Part shown: positions 37,102 through 46,183 of the stretch, in pieces
How positions within the stretch are numbered: the stretch's first letter is position 1
Layout: each line of letters starts with the position of its first letter
Source of the DNA: Duganella dendranthematis
Lineage (GTDB): Bacteria > Pseudomonadota > Gammaproteobacteria > Burkholderiales > Burkholderiaceae_D
Length of the DNA: 64,000 nt
Reading direction: 5' to 3'
Assembly: GCF_012849375.1 (NCBI RefSeq)
Contig: NZ_CP051684.1
Location: forward strand, 1,240,001-1,304,000
Position numbers and translations under genes: made by a program
The notes under the pieces: generated by a model
Database searches by the model: none
What the model was told of the DNA's origin: nothing
The model's input: only the letters and a program-made list of their open reading frames with translations

Positions 37102-38475
37102 TTAGCGCGACCAGGTAGTCGCTCCATTCACCATCACACCCAGCGTCTTATACTGGAAAATATACGCCGCTTCTTCCGCGTGTGCGCCGCCCAGATAACC
37201 GCGTATTTTGGAATCCGTCAGGCCGGTATTCACCAGCTCACCTACCTTGGTAACATCGCCAGTAATATTAACCGGCACGCGCAGGCCGTCGCCTACTACG
37301 GTTAATCCAGTATCAAAAGTTTTGGTGCTGAAATTCACCGTCAGCCGCGCATCCTGTACCGATGCTGGAACCGCAAAGCCATCAGTCCGCTGCAGAATCG
37401 CATCGCTGCTGGCCAGCACGAACGACGCTGTCCCCTCGCGCGGTGCAACATACGCCGTATCCTTCAGGCGGGCGATCTGATACGACCCCAGAAACTGCTG
37501 GGCAGTGTAGGCGCCGCTATTCAGCTTGGCTTGCACCTCGGCATCCGCCGCACCGCCGGCAATCGCCGCATAGCGTCCCCAGATAACTTCTTTCGGCCCC
37601 GGGTTGACTACTGGCGGCAACTCCACGACTGGCGTGGTGGGGGTGGTGGTTGGCGGCGGCGACGTGTCCACCACCGGCGGCACGGTCACCACAGGCGGCG
37701 GGTTAGAATTATTTACCAGCGACTTCGAACCGCTCAGCACGCTGACCGACTTCTGCGCATCCAGGTTAACATCAGCAGCAGCATTGGCGCCGACCTTGCC
37801 GACCGGTTCATCCGGCCGTGCCGGCGTGCCCTGGTCAGCCGGCGACATCACCGGGCTGCGCAGCAGTTGTGGTGCAGTCTGGCCGCGCTGCACCTGCAGC
37901 ATCAAGCCCGCCTGGCCGGCGAACAGTTCGCGGCTCGCGCCACCCTCGCACGGGCCTCCGCCATCCGGACCGCAGGCGCCGGCAAAGCCGCTGACCACCA
38001 CGCCGCCGGAGACCACCGTCACGCGCGAGGTCTGCTGGTCGGTGTAGACCACGAAGTCGGTGCCGCGCACGCCGATGGCGGCCACTGGCGTATTGAAGCG
38101 GAAATTCTGCCGCGCGTGTTTGACGCCGTTACCGGAGATGCTGCGCGCCACGCCCTGCAGCAACTCCAGCTTGACGCGGGTGTTGGCCGGGTTGGCGGCA
38201 TCAATATGGTAGGTCACAATGCGGGCCTTGCTGTTGGGGCGCAACACCAGGAAGCCTTGGTCGACAGTTTTGACGTACACATAGCCATCGGCGCCGGTCG
38301 TCAGCTCGTCGCCTTCCTGCACCGCCGCGTCCAGCACGGCTGCGCGCGCGGCCAGCTTGACCTCGCCGGCGACGAACACCACCTTGCCGGCTTCCGCCGC
38401 CATGGCCGCAGACGACAGCGCCGCCAGCACGGCCAGCAGACTGCCGGCAACAATGGATTTAACTTGCTTAGTCAT
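37102..38475 (-). CDS. periplasmic FecR-domain protein
   Basis: 457 residues. Cleavable signal peptide (to AMAAEA near residue 29). The FecR domain at about 30-160 has VVFVAGEVKLAAR, VQEGDELTTGADGYVYVKTVDQGFLVLRPNSKARI and FRFNTPVAAIGVRGTDFVV. A Pro/Thr/Val-rich linker (about 260-310) and a C-terminal domain of about 150 residues without a known family follow. Unlike true FecR it has no N-terminal cytoplasmic anti-sigma part, and no sigma factor or TonB receptor is nearby. Stand-alone periplasmic FecR proteins are often found beside CHASE2 cyclases, as here. Likely an envelope sensor or scaffold. GGGAG precedes the ATG; a CRP-type site lies 50 bases upstream. Confidence 0.85.
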   Translation of the reverse strand: MTKQVKSIVAGSLLAVLAALSSAAMAAEAGKVVFVAGEVKLAARAAVLDAAVQEGDELTTGADGYVYVKTVDQGFLVLRPNSKARIVTYHIDAANPANTRVKLELLQGVARSISGNGVKHARQNFRFNTPVAAIGVRGTDFVVYTDQQTSRVTVVSGGVVVSGFAGACGPDGGGPCEGGASRELFAGQAGLMLQVQRGQTAPQLLRSPVMSPADQGTPARPDEPVGKVGANAAADVNLDAQKSVSVLSGSKSLVNNSNPPPVVTVPPVVDTSPPPTTTPTTPVVELPPVVNPGPKEVIWGRYAAIAGGAADAEVQAKLNSGAYTAQQFLGSYQIARLKDTAYVAPREGTASFVLASSDAILQRTDGFAVPASVQDARLTVNFSTKTFDTGLTVVGDGLRVPVNITGDVTKVGELVNTGLTDSKIRGYLGGAHAEEAAYIFQYKTLGVMVNGATTWSR

Positions 38476-38498
38476 AATTAGATTCTCCCTCAGCCTGC

Positions 38499-38540
38499 AT
38501 TTTCCGCCATCGTGCGTGAAAGTATGTGACTCGGGTCACA
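38499..38540 (-). promoter_or_regulatory. fecR promoter with CRP-type site
   Basis: TGTGA-CTCGGG-TCACA at 38525-38540 (arms extend to ATGTGAC/GTCACAT). A minus-strand GAAAAT at 38504-38499 is a possible -10. It gives a start near 38492, a site centre about -40 and a leader of about 17 bases that contains GGGAG. The site also lies in the upstream region of the divergent adenylate cyclase gene. Confidence 0.6.
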
Positions 38541-38650
38541 TTCTTTCATTTGGATACAAATTGCGCGCAGATGGTGTCACACTGGCGTAAAAAAGCTGAA
38601 AGATCATGCAAAAAAGCTAATCAACTCTGTTCCTCCAGGGAACAAAACGT

Positions 38651-38656
38651 TATACT
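38651..38656 (+). promoter_or_regulatory. possible -10 of the adenylate cyclase gene
   Basis: TATACT in an otherwise AT-rich stretch, about 70 bases before the TTG start. The -35 position (38628-38633, TGTTCC) is weak. Confidence 0.35.
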
Positions 38657-38725
38657 TGGCCCGATTTTACCCTGAACAAAGTACCCGGCCGCAGTGGCGC
38701 CCGGTTCCACAACGAGTACCGGCAC

Positions 38726-40537
38726 TTGCGCATTTCCTTTTCCCTCACCACCGTCGTGCGCGGCTGCATATTATTAGCAGCCCTGCTGATCACTGCCCTC
38801 GGGCAGTGGCACGGCGGCAGCGTGCAGCGCCTCGACAACTGGCTGCGGGACCGCTCGCTGCTGCTGCACGCCAGTCCGCAGCCGGACCAGCGCATCCTGC
38901 TGGTCGACATCGATGAAGCCAGCCTGGCGCGCTACCCGTGGCCGTGGTCGCGCGACCGCATGGCTGAGCTAGTGGAGAACCTGCTGATGGACGGCGCCCG
39001 CGGCGTCGCGCTCGACATCTTGCAGGAAAAGCCTGGCGACGCCGGCGGCGACGCCCGCATGGCGATGCTGGCGCAACATGCGCCACTGGTGCTGGCCCAG
39101 CTGTTCGACTTCGGCCCGCGCGAGGAGCCGCTGCGCGGCGGCGTGCTGGCGGGCGGCGTTCCCGGCCACGCCGGCGTGCCGGCCAGCGGCTACCTGGCCA
39201 ACCATGCCGGCCTGGCACAGTCGGCCCACTTCGGCAGCATCGGCGTCACTCCCGATGCGGACGGCGTGTTGCGCCGCGTGCCCATGTACACCGTGTTCAA
39301 CGGCCGCCAGTACCCGACGCTGTCGCGCGCGCTGGTGGACTGCTGCGCCGGCGGCGCGCCGTTGCCGCCGCAGCAGAGCGGCGCCGTGCGCGTGCCCTAC
39401 CGCCGCACCTGGGGCGCCTACGACGTGGCGCGCGCCGCCGACCTGCTGGACCACCAGGTGCCGCCCACTATGATCGCCAACCGGCTGGTGCTGGTCGGCT
39501 CGTCCGCGCTCAGTATCGGCGACCGCGTGGCGACCCCGCTGGGCGCCCTCAGCGCCGGGCTGATGGTGCACGCCTCCATGCTCAGCGGCCTGCTCGACAG
39601 CCAGGCCGGGCGCGCGCCGGCGCCCTGGCCGGGCAAGCTGATCGCGGTGGGCTATTGCCTGCTGCTGACCGCGCTGGCCGGCCGGATGCTGCCGCGCCGC
39701 GCCGCCGCCGCCAACATCGCCCTGCTGCTGGGCGGCGCCCTGCTGTGGCTGCCGCTGGCGCACCTGCTGCTGCCGCACGACGGCGACTTCAGCCCGGCCG
39801 CGCCGCTGCTGTCGCTGCTGTTCCTGCTGGTGGTGGCGGTGCCCTTCCACTGGCAGCTGGCGCAGCAGCGTTCGCGTCGGCTGCTCGACACGCTGCGCCA
39901 GTATGTGGCGGGCGACGTGGTGGACGAACTGTTACGCAGCAACCTGCAAGATCCGCTGGCGCCGCGCCGTTGCGAAGTCACCACGCTGATCGCCGACATG
40001 GAAGGCTACACCAGCCACGTCGAAGCCCTGCCGGTGGAACAGGCAGCGCAGCTGACCACCACCTTCCTCGACTGCCTGACGCGGCCGGTGCTGGCCAAAC
40101 ATGGCACGCTGGACAAGTACACCGGCGACGGCATGGTGGCGTTCTGGGGCGCGCCGCTGCCGAATCCGGCCCACGCCGACCTGGCGCTGGACGCCGCGCG
40201 CGCCATGGTCGCGGCAGTGGCGGCGCTGAATGCCATCCGGGCCCAGGATCGCCTGGCGCCGCTGCGGGTGCGCATCGGCATCGAGAGCGGCACCGCGATG
40301 GCGGGCGATTTTGGCACCGCGCTGCGCAGTATCTACACGGCGGTGGGCGACAGCGTCAACACCGCCTCGCGCCTGGAGCAGGCGGCGCGCGACTATCCGT
40401 GCGATATCATCATCGGCGAAGGCACGGTGCGCCATGCGACGCGCCACCGTTTCCGCCACCTGGGCCAGCGCGTGTTGCGCGGCAAGGAGCACCCGATCGA
40501 GATTTATACGCTGGAGGACGCGCCATGCGCGGCCTGA
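38726..40537 (+). CDS. CHASE2-domain class III adenylate cyclase
   Basis: 603 residues from TTG 38726, the first usual start in frame and the one that begins the first membrane helix (about 10-27). The extracytoplasmic CHASE2 domain (about 35-290) has ILLVDIDEASLARYPWPWSR and RLVLVGSSALSIGDRVATPLG. Three membrane helices follow (about 310-385), then the cyclase. Metal Asp residues are in LIADMEGYT (near 423) and YTGDGMVAFWGAP, the adenine-selecting Lys in LDKYTGDG, and the transition-state Asn and Arg in GDSVNTASRLE. It should make cAMP in the cytoplasm in response to an envelope signal. It overlaps the next gene by 13 bases and diverges from fecR. Confidence 0.9.
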   Translation: MRISFSLTTVVRGCILLAALLITALGQWHGGSVQRLDNWLRDRSLLLHASPQPDQRILLVDIDEASLARYPWPWSRDRMAELVENLLMDGARGVALDILQEKPGDAGGDARMAMLAQHAPLVLAQLFDFGPREEPLRGGVLAGGVPGHAGVPASGYLANHAGLAQSAHFGSIGVTPDADGVLRRVPMYTVFNGRQYPTLSRALVDCCAGGAPLPPQQSGAVRVPYRRTWGAYDVARAADLLDHQVPPTMIANRLVLVGSSALSIGDRVATPLGALSAGLMVHASMLSGLLDSQAGRAPAPWPGKLIAVGYCLLLTALAGRMLPRRAAAANIALLLGGALLWLPLAHLLLPHDGDFSPAAPLLSLLFLLVVAVPFHWQLAQQRSRRLLDTLRQYVAGDVVDELLRSNLQDPLAPRRCEVTTLIADMEGYTSHVEALPVEQAAQLTTTFLDCLTRPVLAKHGTLDKYTGDGMVAFWGAPLPNPAHADLALDAARAMVAAVAALNAIRAQDRLAPLRVRIGIESGTAMAGDFGTALRSIYTAVGDSVNTASRLEQAARDYPCDIIIGEGTVRHATRHRFRHLGQRVLRGKEHPIEIYTLEDAPCAA

Positions 40538-41847
40538 CCACATTGCGCACGCTGCTGACCGCCCTGCTGTTGTGGCAGGGCGCGCCGCTGGCCGCGCAAA
40601 CGCTGACGGCCGCCGACCATGCCGCGCCGGCCAGCGAGGCCGCCAGCGACAGCGGCGACAGCCCAACCGCACCGTCCGAGCCGCGCCCGGTACAAAACGA
40701 AGCGCTGTATCTGGAAGCACTGCGTGCGCTGGCGGCCGACCAGCCGGAGCGCGCCAACGAGCTGCTGCAACGCTTCGTCAAGGACGAGCCGCTGCACGCC
40801 GGCGCCTGGCTGGACCTGGCATTCACCGAGTGCACGCTGGGCCATTCGGCCGACGCCGAGCGGCTGTTCCGCGAAATCGAAGCCCGCTTCAAGCCGCCGC
40901 CAGGCATCATGGAGCTGATCGAGCAGCACCGCGCGCGCGGCTGCAACCAGAAACCGAGCTGGCGACCGCTATGGGCGGTGTCGCTGGGGCGCGGCTACGA
41001 CAACAATGTCAATCAGGGCGCCAGCAGCAACCTGTTTACCACCGGCAGCGGCAGCGACAGCACGCAGTGGGAACTGTCGCCCGACTTCCTGCCCAAGCCG
41101 GACCACCAGACCACCGCCAGCTTCGACTACATGCAGCAAGCCGACGAGGCCGGTTCACTGGTGCTGGCCCAGGTGCGCCTGCGCCAGAACGACCACGTGC
41201 ATGAACAAGACACCGCGTCGGTGCTGCTGGGCTACGAGCGGCCGTGGGAATGGGGCCGCTGGCGCGGTTACGGCACCGTTGCCGTCAGTGTACTGCAGCT
41301 GCAAGGGCAGCTGTACCAGCGTCAAGAACAGGTGCAGTTGCGCGCCACACCGCCGCTGGCGCAGCGGCTGCCGGAAGAGCTGCAATGGTCGCTGCTGGCC
41401 AGCATGAGCCATGTGCGCTATCCTACCCGCACCAAGTTTGATGCCAACATCGTCGAGCTCGGCACCAACTTCTACTGGCGCGGCGCGCGCCAATGGTCGT
41501 TCTCGCTGAGCGGCATGGCCGACCAGGGCCAGAACGGCCGTCTCGGCGGCGACCGTCACGGCTGGTACAGCGCCTTGCAACTGAGTCAGCCGGTGACGGC
41601 CAGTCTGCGCGGCGATTTGGGCTGGAGCCGCCAGGTGTGGCACAGCAGCGAAGTGTACGCCCCCGGCCAGATCGACCTGGTGCGCCACCAGGATACCCGG
41701 CAGCTGCGCGCCAGCCTGCAGTACACGCTGGCGCCGCACCACAGCGTGCAACTGGAATGGCGCGCGATAAGAAATCAGGAAAACATCTCGCTGTTTCAAT
41801 ATAATAGCCGTTCCATCCAGCTCAACTGGCGCTGGGACAACTTCTGA
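40525..41847 (+). CDS. TPR plus outer-membrane beta-barrel protein (Slam/DUF560-like)
   Basis: 440 residues. The signal peptide ends near LAAQ (residue 25). A helical TPR-like part (about 58-130) contains ALYLEALRALAADQPERANELLQRFV and GAWLDLAFTECTLGHSADAERLF. A C-terminal barrel of alternating aromatic strands follows, beginning PLWAVSLGRGYDNNVNQG and ending SIQLNWRWDNF. The final Phe is the barrel insertion signal. TPR-then-barrel resembles the surface lipoprotein assembly modulators (DUF560), but similarity is by architecture only. ATG with GGAGG, inside the end of the cyclase gene, so the two are coupled: a cyclase and an outer-membrane protein made together. Confidence 0.8.
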   Translation: MRGLTTLRTLLTALLLWQGAPLAAQTLTAADHAAPASEAASDSGDSPTAPSEPRPVQNEALYLEALRALAADQPERANELLQRFVKDEPLHAGAWLDLAFTECTLGHSADAERLFREIEARFKPPPGIMELIEQHRARGCNQKPSWRPLWAVSLGRGYDNNVNQGASSNLFTTGSGSDSTQWELSPDFLPKPDHQTTASFDYMQQADEAGSLVLAQVRLRQNDHVHEQDTASVLLGYERPWEWGRWRGYGTVAVSVLQLQGQLYQRQEQVQLRATPPLAQRLPEELQWSLLASMSHVRYPTRTKFDANIVELGTNFYWRGARQWSFSLSGMADQGQNGRLGGDRHGWYSALQLSQPVTASLRGDLGWSRQVWHSSEVYAPGQIDLVRHQDTRQLRASLQYTLAPHHSVQLEWRAIRNQENISLFQYNSRSIQLNWRWDNF

Positions 41848-41911
41848 CGGCGCCGCGCGCGCCACTACGTTTGAGCATGGTTCAACTGACGATTTACGCC
41901 TGGAGCATGGT

Positions 41912-42679
41912 ATGAGCACGCCTGATCCGGCGCCCGCGCTGTCGCCGGCCGCCGACACCGACGCGGCCAATGCGGCACTGACTCCGCCGGCCGCCGAGCC
42001 ATCGGTCAATCTGCAAATTCACCTGCGCAAGATTCCGCTGCTGGCCGAGCTGACCGATGACGAAATGGCGCGTGTCAAGGCCGATCTGCGCATCCGCCAC
42101 TACGCGAAGCGCGAGGTGGTGCTGCAAAAGGGGGGTGCCGGCGACAGCCTGCTGTTCCTGCTGCAAGGCCAGTTGCAGGTAATCGACATCACCGAGGACG
42201 GCCGCGCGATCGGCCTGCGCATGCTGGCGCCGGGCGATTTCTTCGGCGAGATCGCGGTCATCAACGACTCAATCCGCTCGGCCTCGGTGGTGGCGCTGAC
42301 GCCGGTGCTGGTGGCGCTGCTGCCGCGCGCCACCGCGCTGCACCTGTTCTCCCACTCGCCGTCGGTGGCCAACCAGATGCTGCGTTTCCTGGCCAACAAG
42401 GTGCAGCGCGACTCGGAATTCCGCGCCCTGCTCAGCATCCACAACACCGCCAAGCGCATCTACAGCTTCCTGGAACTACTGAAAGAAAAAAAGGAAGACG
42501 ACCAGGAAGTGGTGGAAAACCTGCCGACCCACCAGGATATTGCCAATATGATCAACACCAGCCGCGAGACCGTGACCCGCACGCTGCTGACACTGGTCCA
42601 GCAGGGCATCATCAAAAAAGGCACGCACAAACTGATCATCATCAACCCGGAAGCGCTGCAGAAACTCGCACAAAGTTAG
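41912..42679 (+). CDS. Crp/Fnr-family cAMP-type transcription regulator
   Basis: 255 residues. A Pro/Ala-rich N-terminal tail of about 30 residues, then the cyclic-nucleotide-binding roll with PGDFFGEIAVINDSIRSASVVAL. The Glu of GE and the Arg-Ser of RSA align with the cAMP contacts E72, R82 and S83 of E. coli CRP. The helix-turn-helix (HQDIANMINTSRETVTRTLLTLVQQGII) has Arg, Glu and Arg at the spots R180, E181 and R185 that read the TGTGA half-site. There are no FNR-type cysteines. It stands 64 bases after the barrel gene with GGAG before the ATG. Likely effector of the neighbouring cyclase; probable targets are the three TGTGA-N6-TCACA sites in this locus. Confidence 0.9.
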   Translation: MSTPDPAPALSPAADTDAANAALTPPAAEPSVNLQIHLRKIPLLAELTDDEMARVKADLRIRHYAKREVVLQKGGAGDSLLFLLQGQLQVIDITEDGRAIGLRMLAPGDFFGEIAVINDSIRSASVVALTPVLVALLPRATALHLFSHSPSVANQMLRFLANKVQRDSEFRALLSIHNTAKRIYSFLELLKEKKEDDQEVVENLPTHQDIANMINTSRETVTRTLLTLVQQGIIKKGTHKLIIINPEALQKLAQS

Positions 42680-42712
42680 TTACAAATTGCATTTTTTTCA
42701 ATGCTTGTGTAA

Positions 42713-42721
42713 TGCTATAAT
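42713..42721 (+). promoter_or_regulatory. extended -10 promoter of the O-polysaccharide cluster
   Basis: TGCTATAAT, a TGn extended -10 with perfect TATAAT at 42716-42721, in the AT-rich gap after the crp-type gene and about 100 bases before wzm. The -35 is only a T-run. Confidence 0.65.
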
Positions 42722-42825
42722 CGCCGCCTTGTCCAACTCAGCGGCCGCTGCAAGGCCACTCTCTGCTGCATGATTCTCCCTACGACCGTCCGCACCGTGC
42801 CTGCGCACGTGCCTGGAGCCTGAGC

Positions 42826-43622
42826 ATGGCAGCCGCCCTGCTGCAGGCCATCTGGCGCTACCGAGGTTTCATCCTTGGCAGCGTCAAGCGTGAATTCCAG
42901 TCTAAATACCGCAACTCGATTTTCGGCGCCGCCTGGACCGTGCTCAATCCGCTGGCCATGATCGTGGTCTACACCGTGATCTTCTCGCAAGTGATGCACA
43001 ATCGCCTGCAAGGCGCGACCACGCCGTTCGCCTACAGCATCTACCTGTGCGCCGGCGTGCTGACCTGGGGTTTGTTCGCCGAGATCACCACGCGCAGCCT
43101 CGGCATGTTCATCGACAACGCCAACCTGATCAAGAAGCTGCAGTTTCCACGCATCTGCCTGCCGATCATCGTGGTGCTCAACGCCGGCGTCAACTTCGCC
43201 ATCATCTTCGGCCTGTTTACCGCCTTCCTGCTGCTGTCGGGCACCTTCCCCGGCTGGAGCTACCTGGCGCTGCTGCCGCTGATCGCCTTGATGGCGCTGT
43301 TCGCCATCGGCCTCGGCATGATCCTCGGCGTGCTCAACGTGTTCTTCCGCGACGTCGGCCAGTTCTTCACCATCTTGTTGCAATTCTGGTTCTGGTTCAC
43401 GCCGATCGTCTACCCGGTCACCACGCTGCCCGAGGAAGTGCGCGCGGCGCTGGGCTGGAATCCGATGGTGGCGCTGATCCAGGCGTTCCAGACCGTGCTG
43501 GTGCACGGCGCCTGGCCGCACTGGGGCAGCCTGCTGCCGGTCACCTTGCTGGGCCTGGCCTGCTGCGCGCTGGGCCTGCGCCTGTTCCGTAAACGCGCCG
43601 GCGAAATGGTGGATGAACTGTA

Positions 43623-43623
<1 letters not shown>
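42826..43623 (+). CDS. wzm: O-polysaccharide ABC transporter permease Wzm
   Basis: 265 residues, six predicted membrane segments, ABC-2 type. The N-terminal amphipathic part is FILGSVKREFQSKYRNSIFGAAWTVLNPLAMIVVYT, the standard start of Wzm/KpsM permeases. The motifs NANLIKKLQFPRICLPI and FFRDVGQFFTILLQFWFWFTPIVYP follow. It exports undecaprenyl-linked O-chain across the inner membrane together with the next gene, whose ATG overlaps its stop by one base. Confidence 0.93.
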
Positions 43624-44839
<1,216 letters not shown>

Positions 44840-44843
<4 letters not shown>

Positions 44844-46183
44844 GCACCGTGCCCTTCTACCGCGCCTTTGAAGATGCGTATCGCGGCGACCGCGACGTCA
44901 TCAAGCAGCGCTTGCGCGCCTACGCGCCCTTCCTCGACCAGCTGGCGACCTTGAGCGGCCCGGCCGCGCAACCGGCCGCGCTCGACCTCGGCTGCGGCCG
45001 CGGCGAGTGGCTGGAGCTGCTGGGCGAATATGGCATCGCCGCCCGCGGCGTCGACCTCGACGCCGGCATGCTGGCCGCCTGCTACGAGCGCGGCCTGCAG
45101 GTCGAGCAGACCGACGCAGTCAGCGCGCTGCGCGCCTGCGCCGACAACAGCCTGGCGCTGGTGTCGGCCTTCCACTTGGTCGAGCACATTCCGTTCGAGG
45201 TGCTGCAGGCGCTGATCACCGAAGCGCTGCGCGCGCTGCAACCGGGCGGCCTGCTGATCATGGAAACGCCGAATCCGGAAAACCTCAGCGTCGGCGCCAC
45301 CAGTTTCTATCTTGACCCGTCGCACGAAAAGCCGCTGCCGCCGCTGCTGCTGGGATTCCTGGCCGACTACGCCGGCTTCGGCCGCCAGCGCACCGTGCGC
45401 CTGCAGGAGCCGGCGCACCTGCATGACGCCGCCCGCCCGGTGGGCCTGATCGACGTGCTGGAAAACGTCAGCCCCGACTACGCCATCGTTGCCCAGAAGG
45501 CGGCGCCGGCCGCCGTGCTGGCGCCGTTCGACGCCGCCTGGAGCGGCCACTATGGTTTTTCGCTGGGCGCCATGGCGCAACGCTTCGAACAGACCGGCGC
45601 CGCCCGCCTGGACGAAGTGCACGCCCTGGTGGCGCAGCAGGCCGAAGGGCTGGTCACGCTGAACCGGCTGCACGCCGCCGTCGCCGCCGACGTCGCGGCC
45701 CTGAACCGCCACGCGGCCAGCGTCGAAGGCCAGCTGGGCCACCTGTCCGGCCGCATCGACCAGTCCAACCTGGCCACCGAAGCGGCACTGCAGCGCGCCG
45801 ACGCCGCGCTGCAACACGCCGAGGCCATGCACCAGCAGGTGCTGGCCATGCTCAACAGCAGTTCGTGGCGCATCACCCGCCCCTACCGCTATGCCGGCGG
45901 CCAGGTGCTGCGCGCCAAGGCAGCGTTCAAGCACCGCGCCCACGGGCCGCTACTGCAGCTGATCCGCGCCGTGCTGCGCCAGCCGCTGCTGCGCGCCGTC
46001 GCCCGCGGCGTGGTGCGCCGCTTCCCCGGCGTCTACGCGCGCCTGCGCGGCATGCTGTACCAGCCGGTGCAAGGCGGCGCCGCGCTGCCGCCCGAACCGC
46101 TGCCGGCCGCTGGCGACCTGTCGCCGCGCGCCGCCCGCATCTATCAAGAACTGAAGCAAACGCTGGAAGCGAGAAAACACTGA
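44840..46183 (+). CDS. SAM methyltransferase with coiled coil, candidate O-chain terminator
   Basis: 447 residues. The class I SAM-dependent domain has ALDLGCGRGEWLELLGEYGI (motif I), GVDLDAG, and SAFHLVEHIPFEVLQALI...LQPGGLLIMETPNPEN. From about residue 250 a coiled coil runs for roughly 80 residues. A basic region with SSSWRITRPYR, a motif common at the ends of O-antigen enzymes, follows. The ATG overlaps the wzt stop. Wzm, Wzt with binding domain, then a coiled-coil methyltransferase is the order around WbdD in E. coli O9a, where methylation ends the chain and the coiled coil sets its length. No kinase domain is seen here. Confidence 0.82.

Noticed and set aside
41866..41886. TTGAGC-ATG-GTTCAA before the crp-type gene as an FNR box
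   Set aside because: The arms are not perfectly matched and differ from TTGAT-N4-ATCAA, and no promoter elements fit around it.
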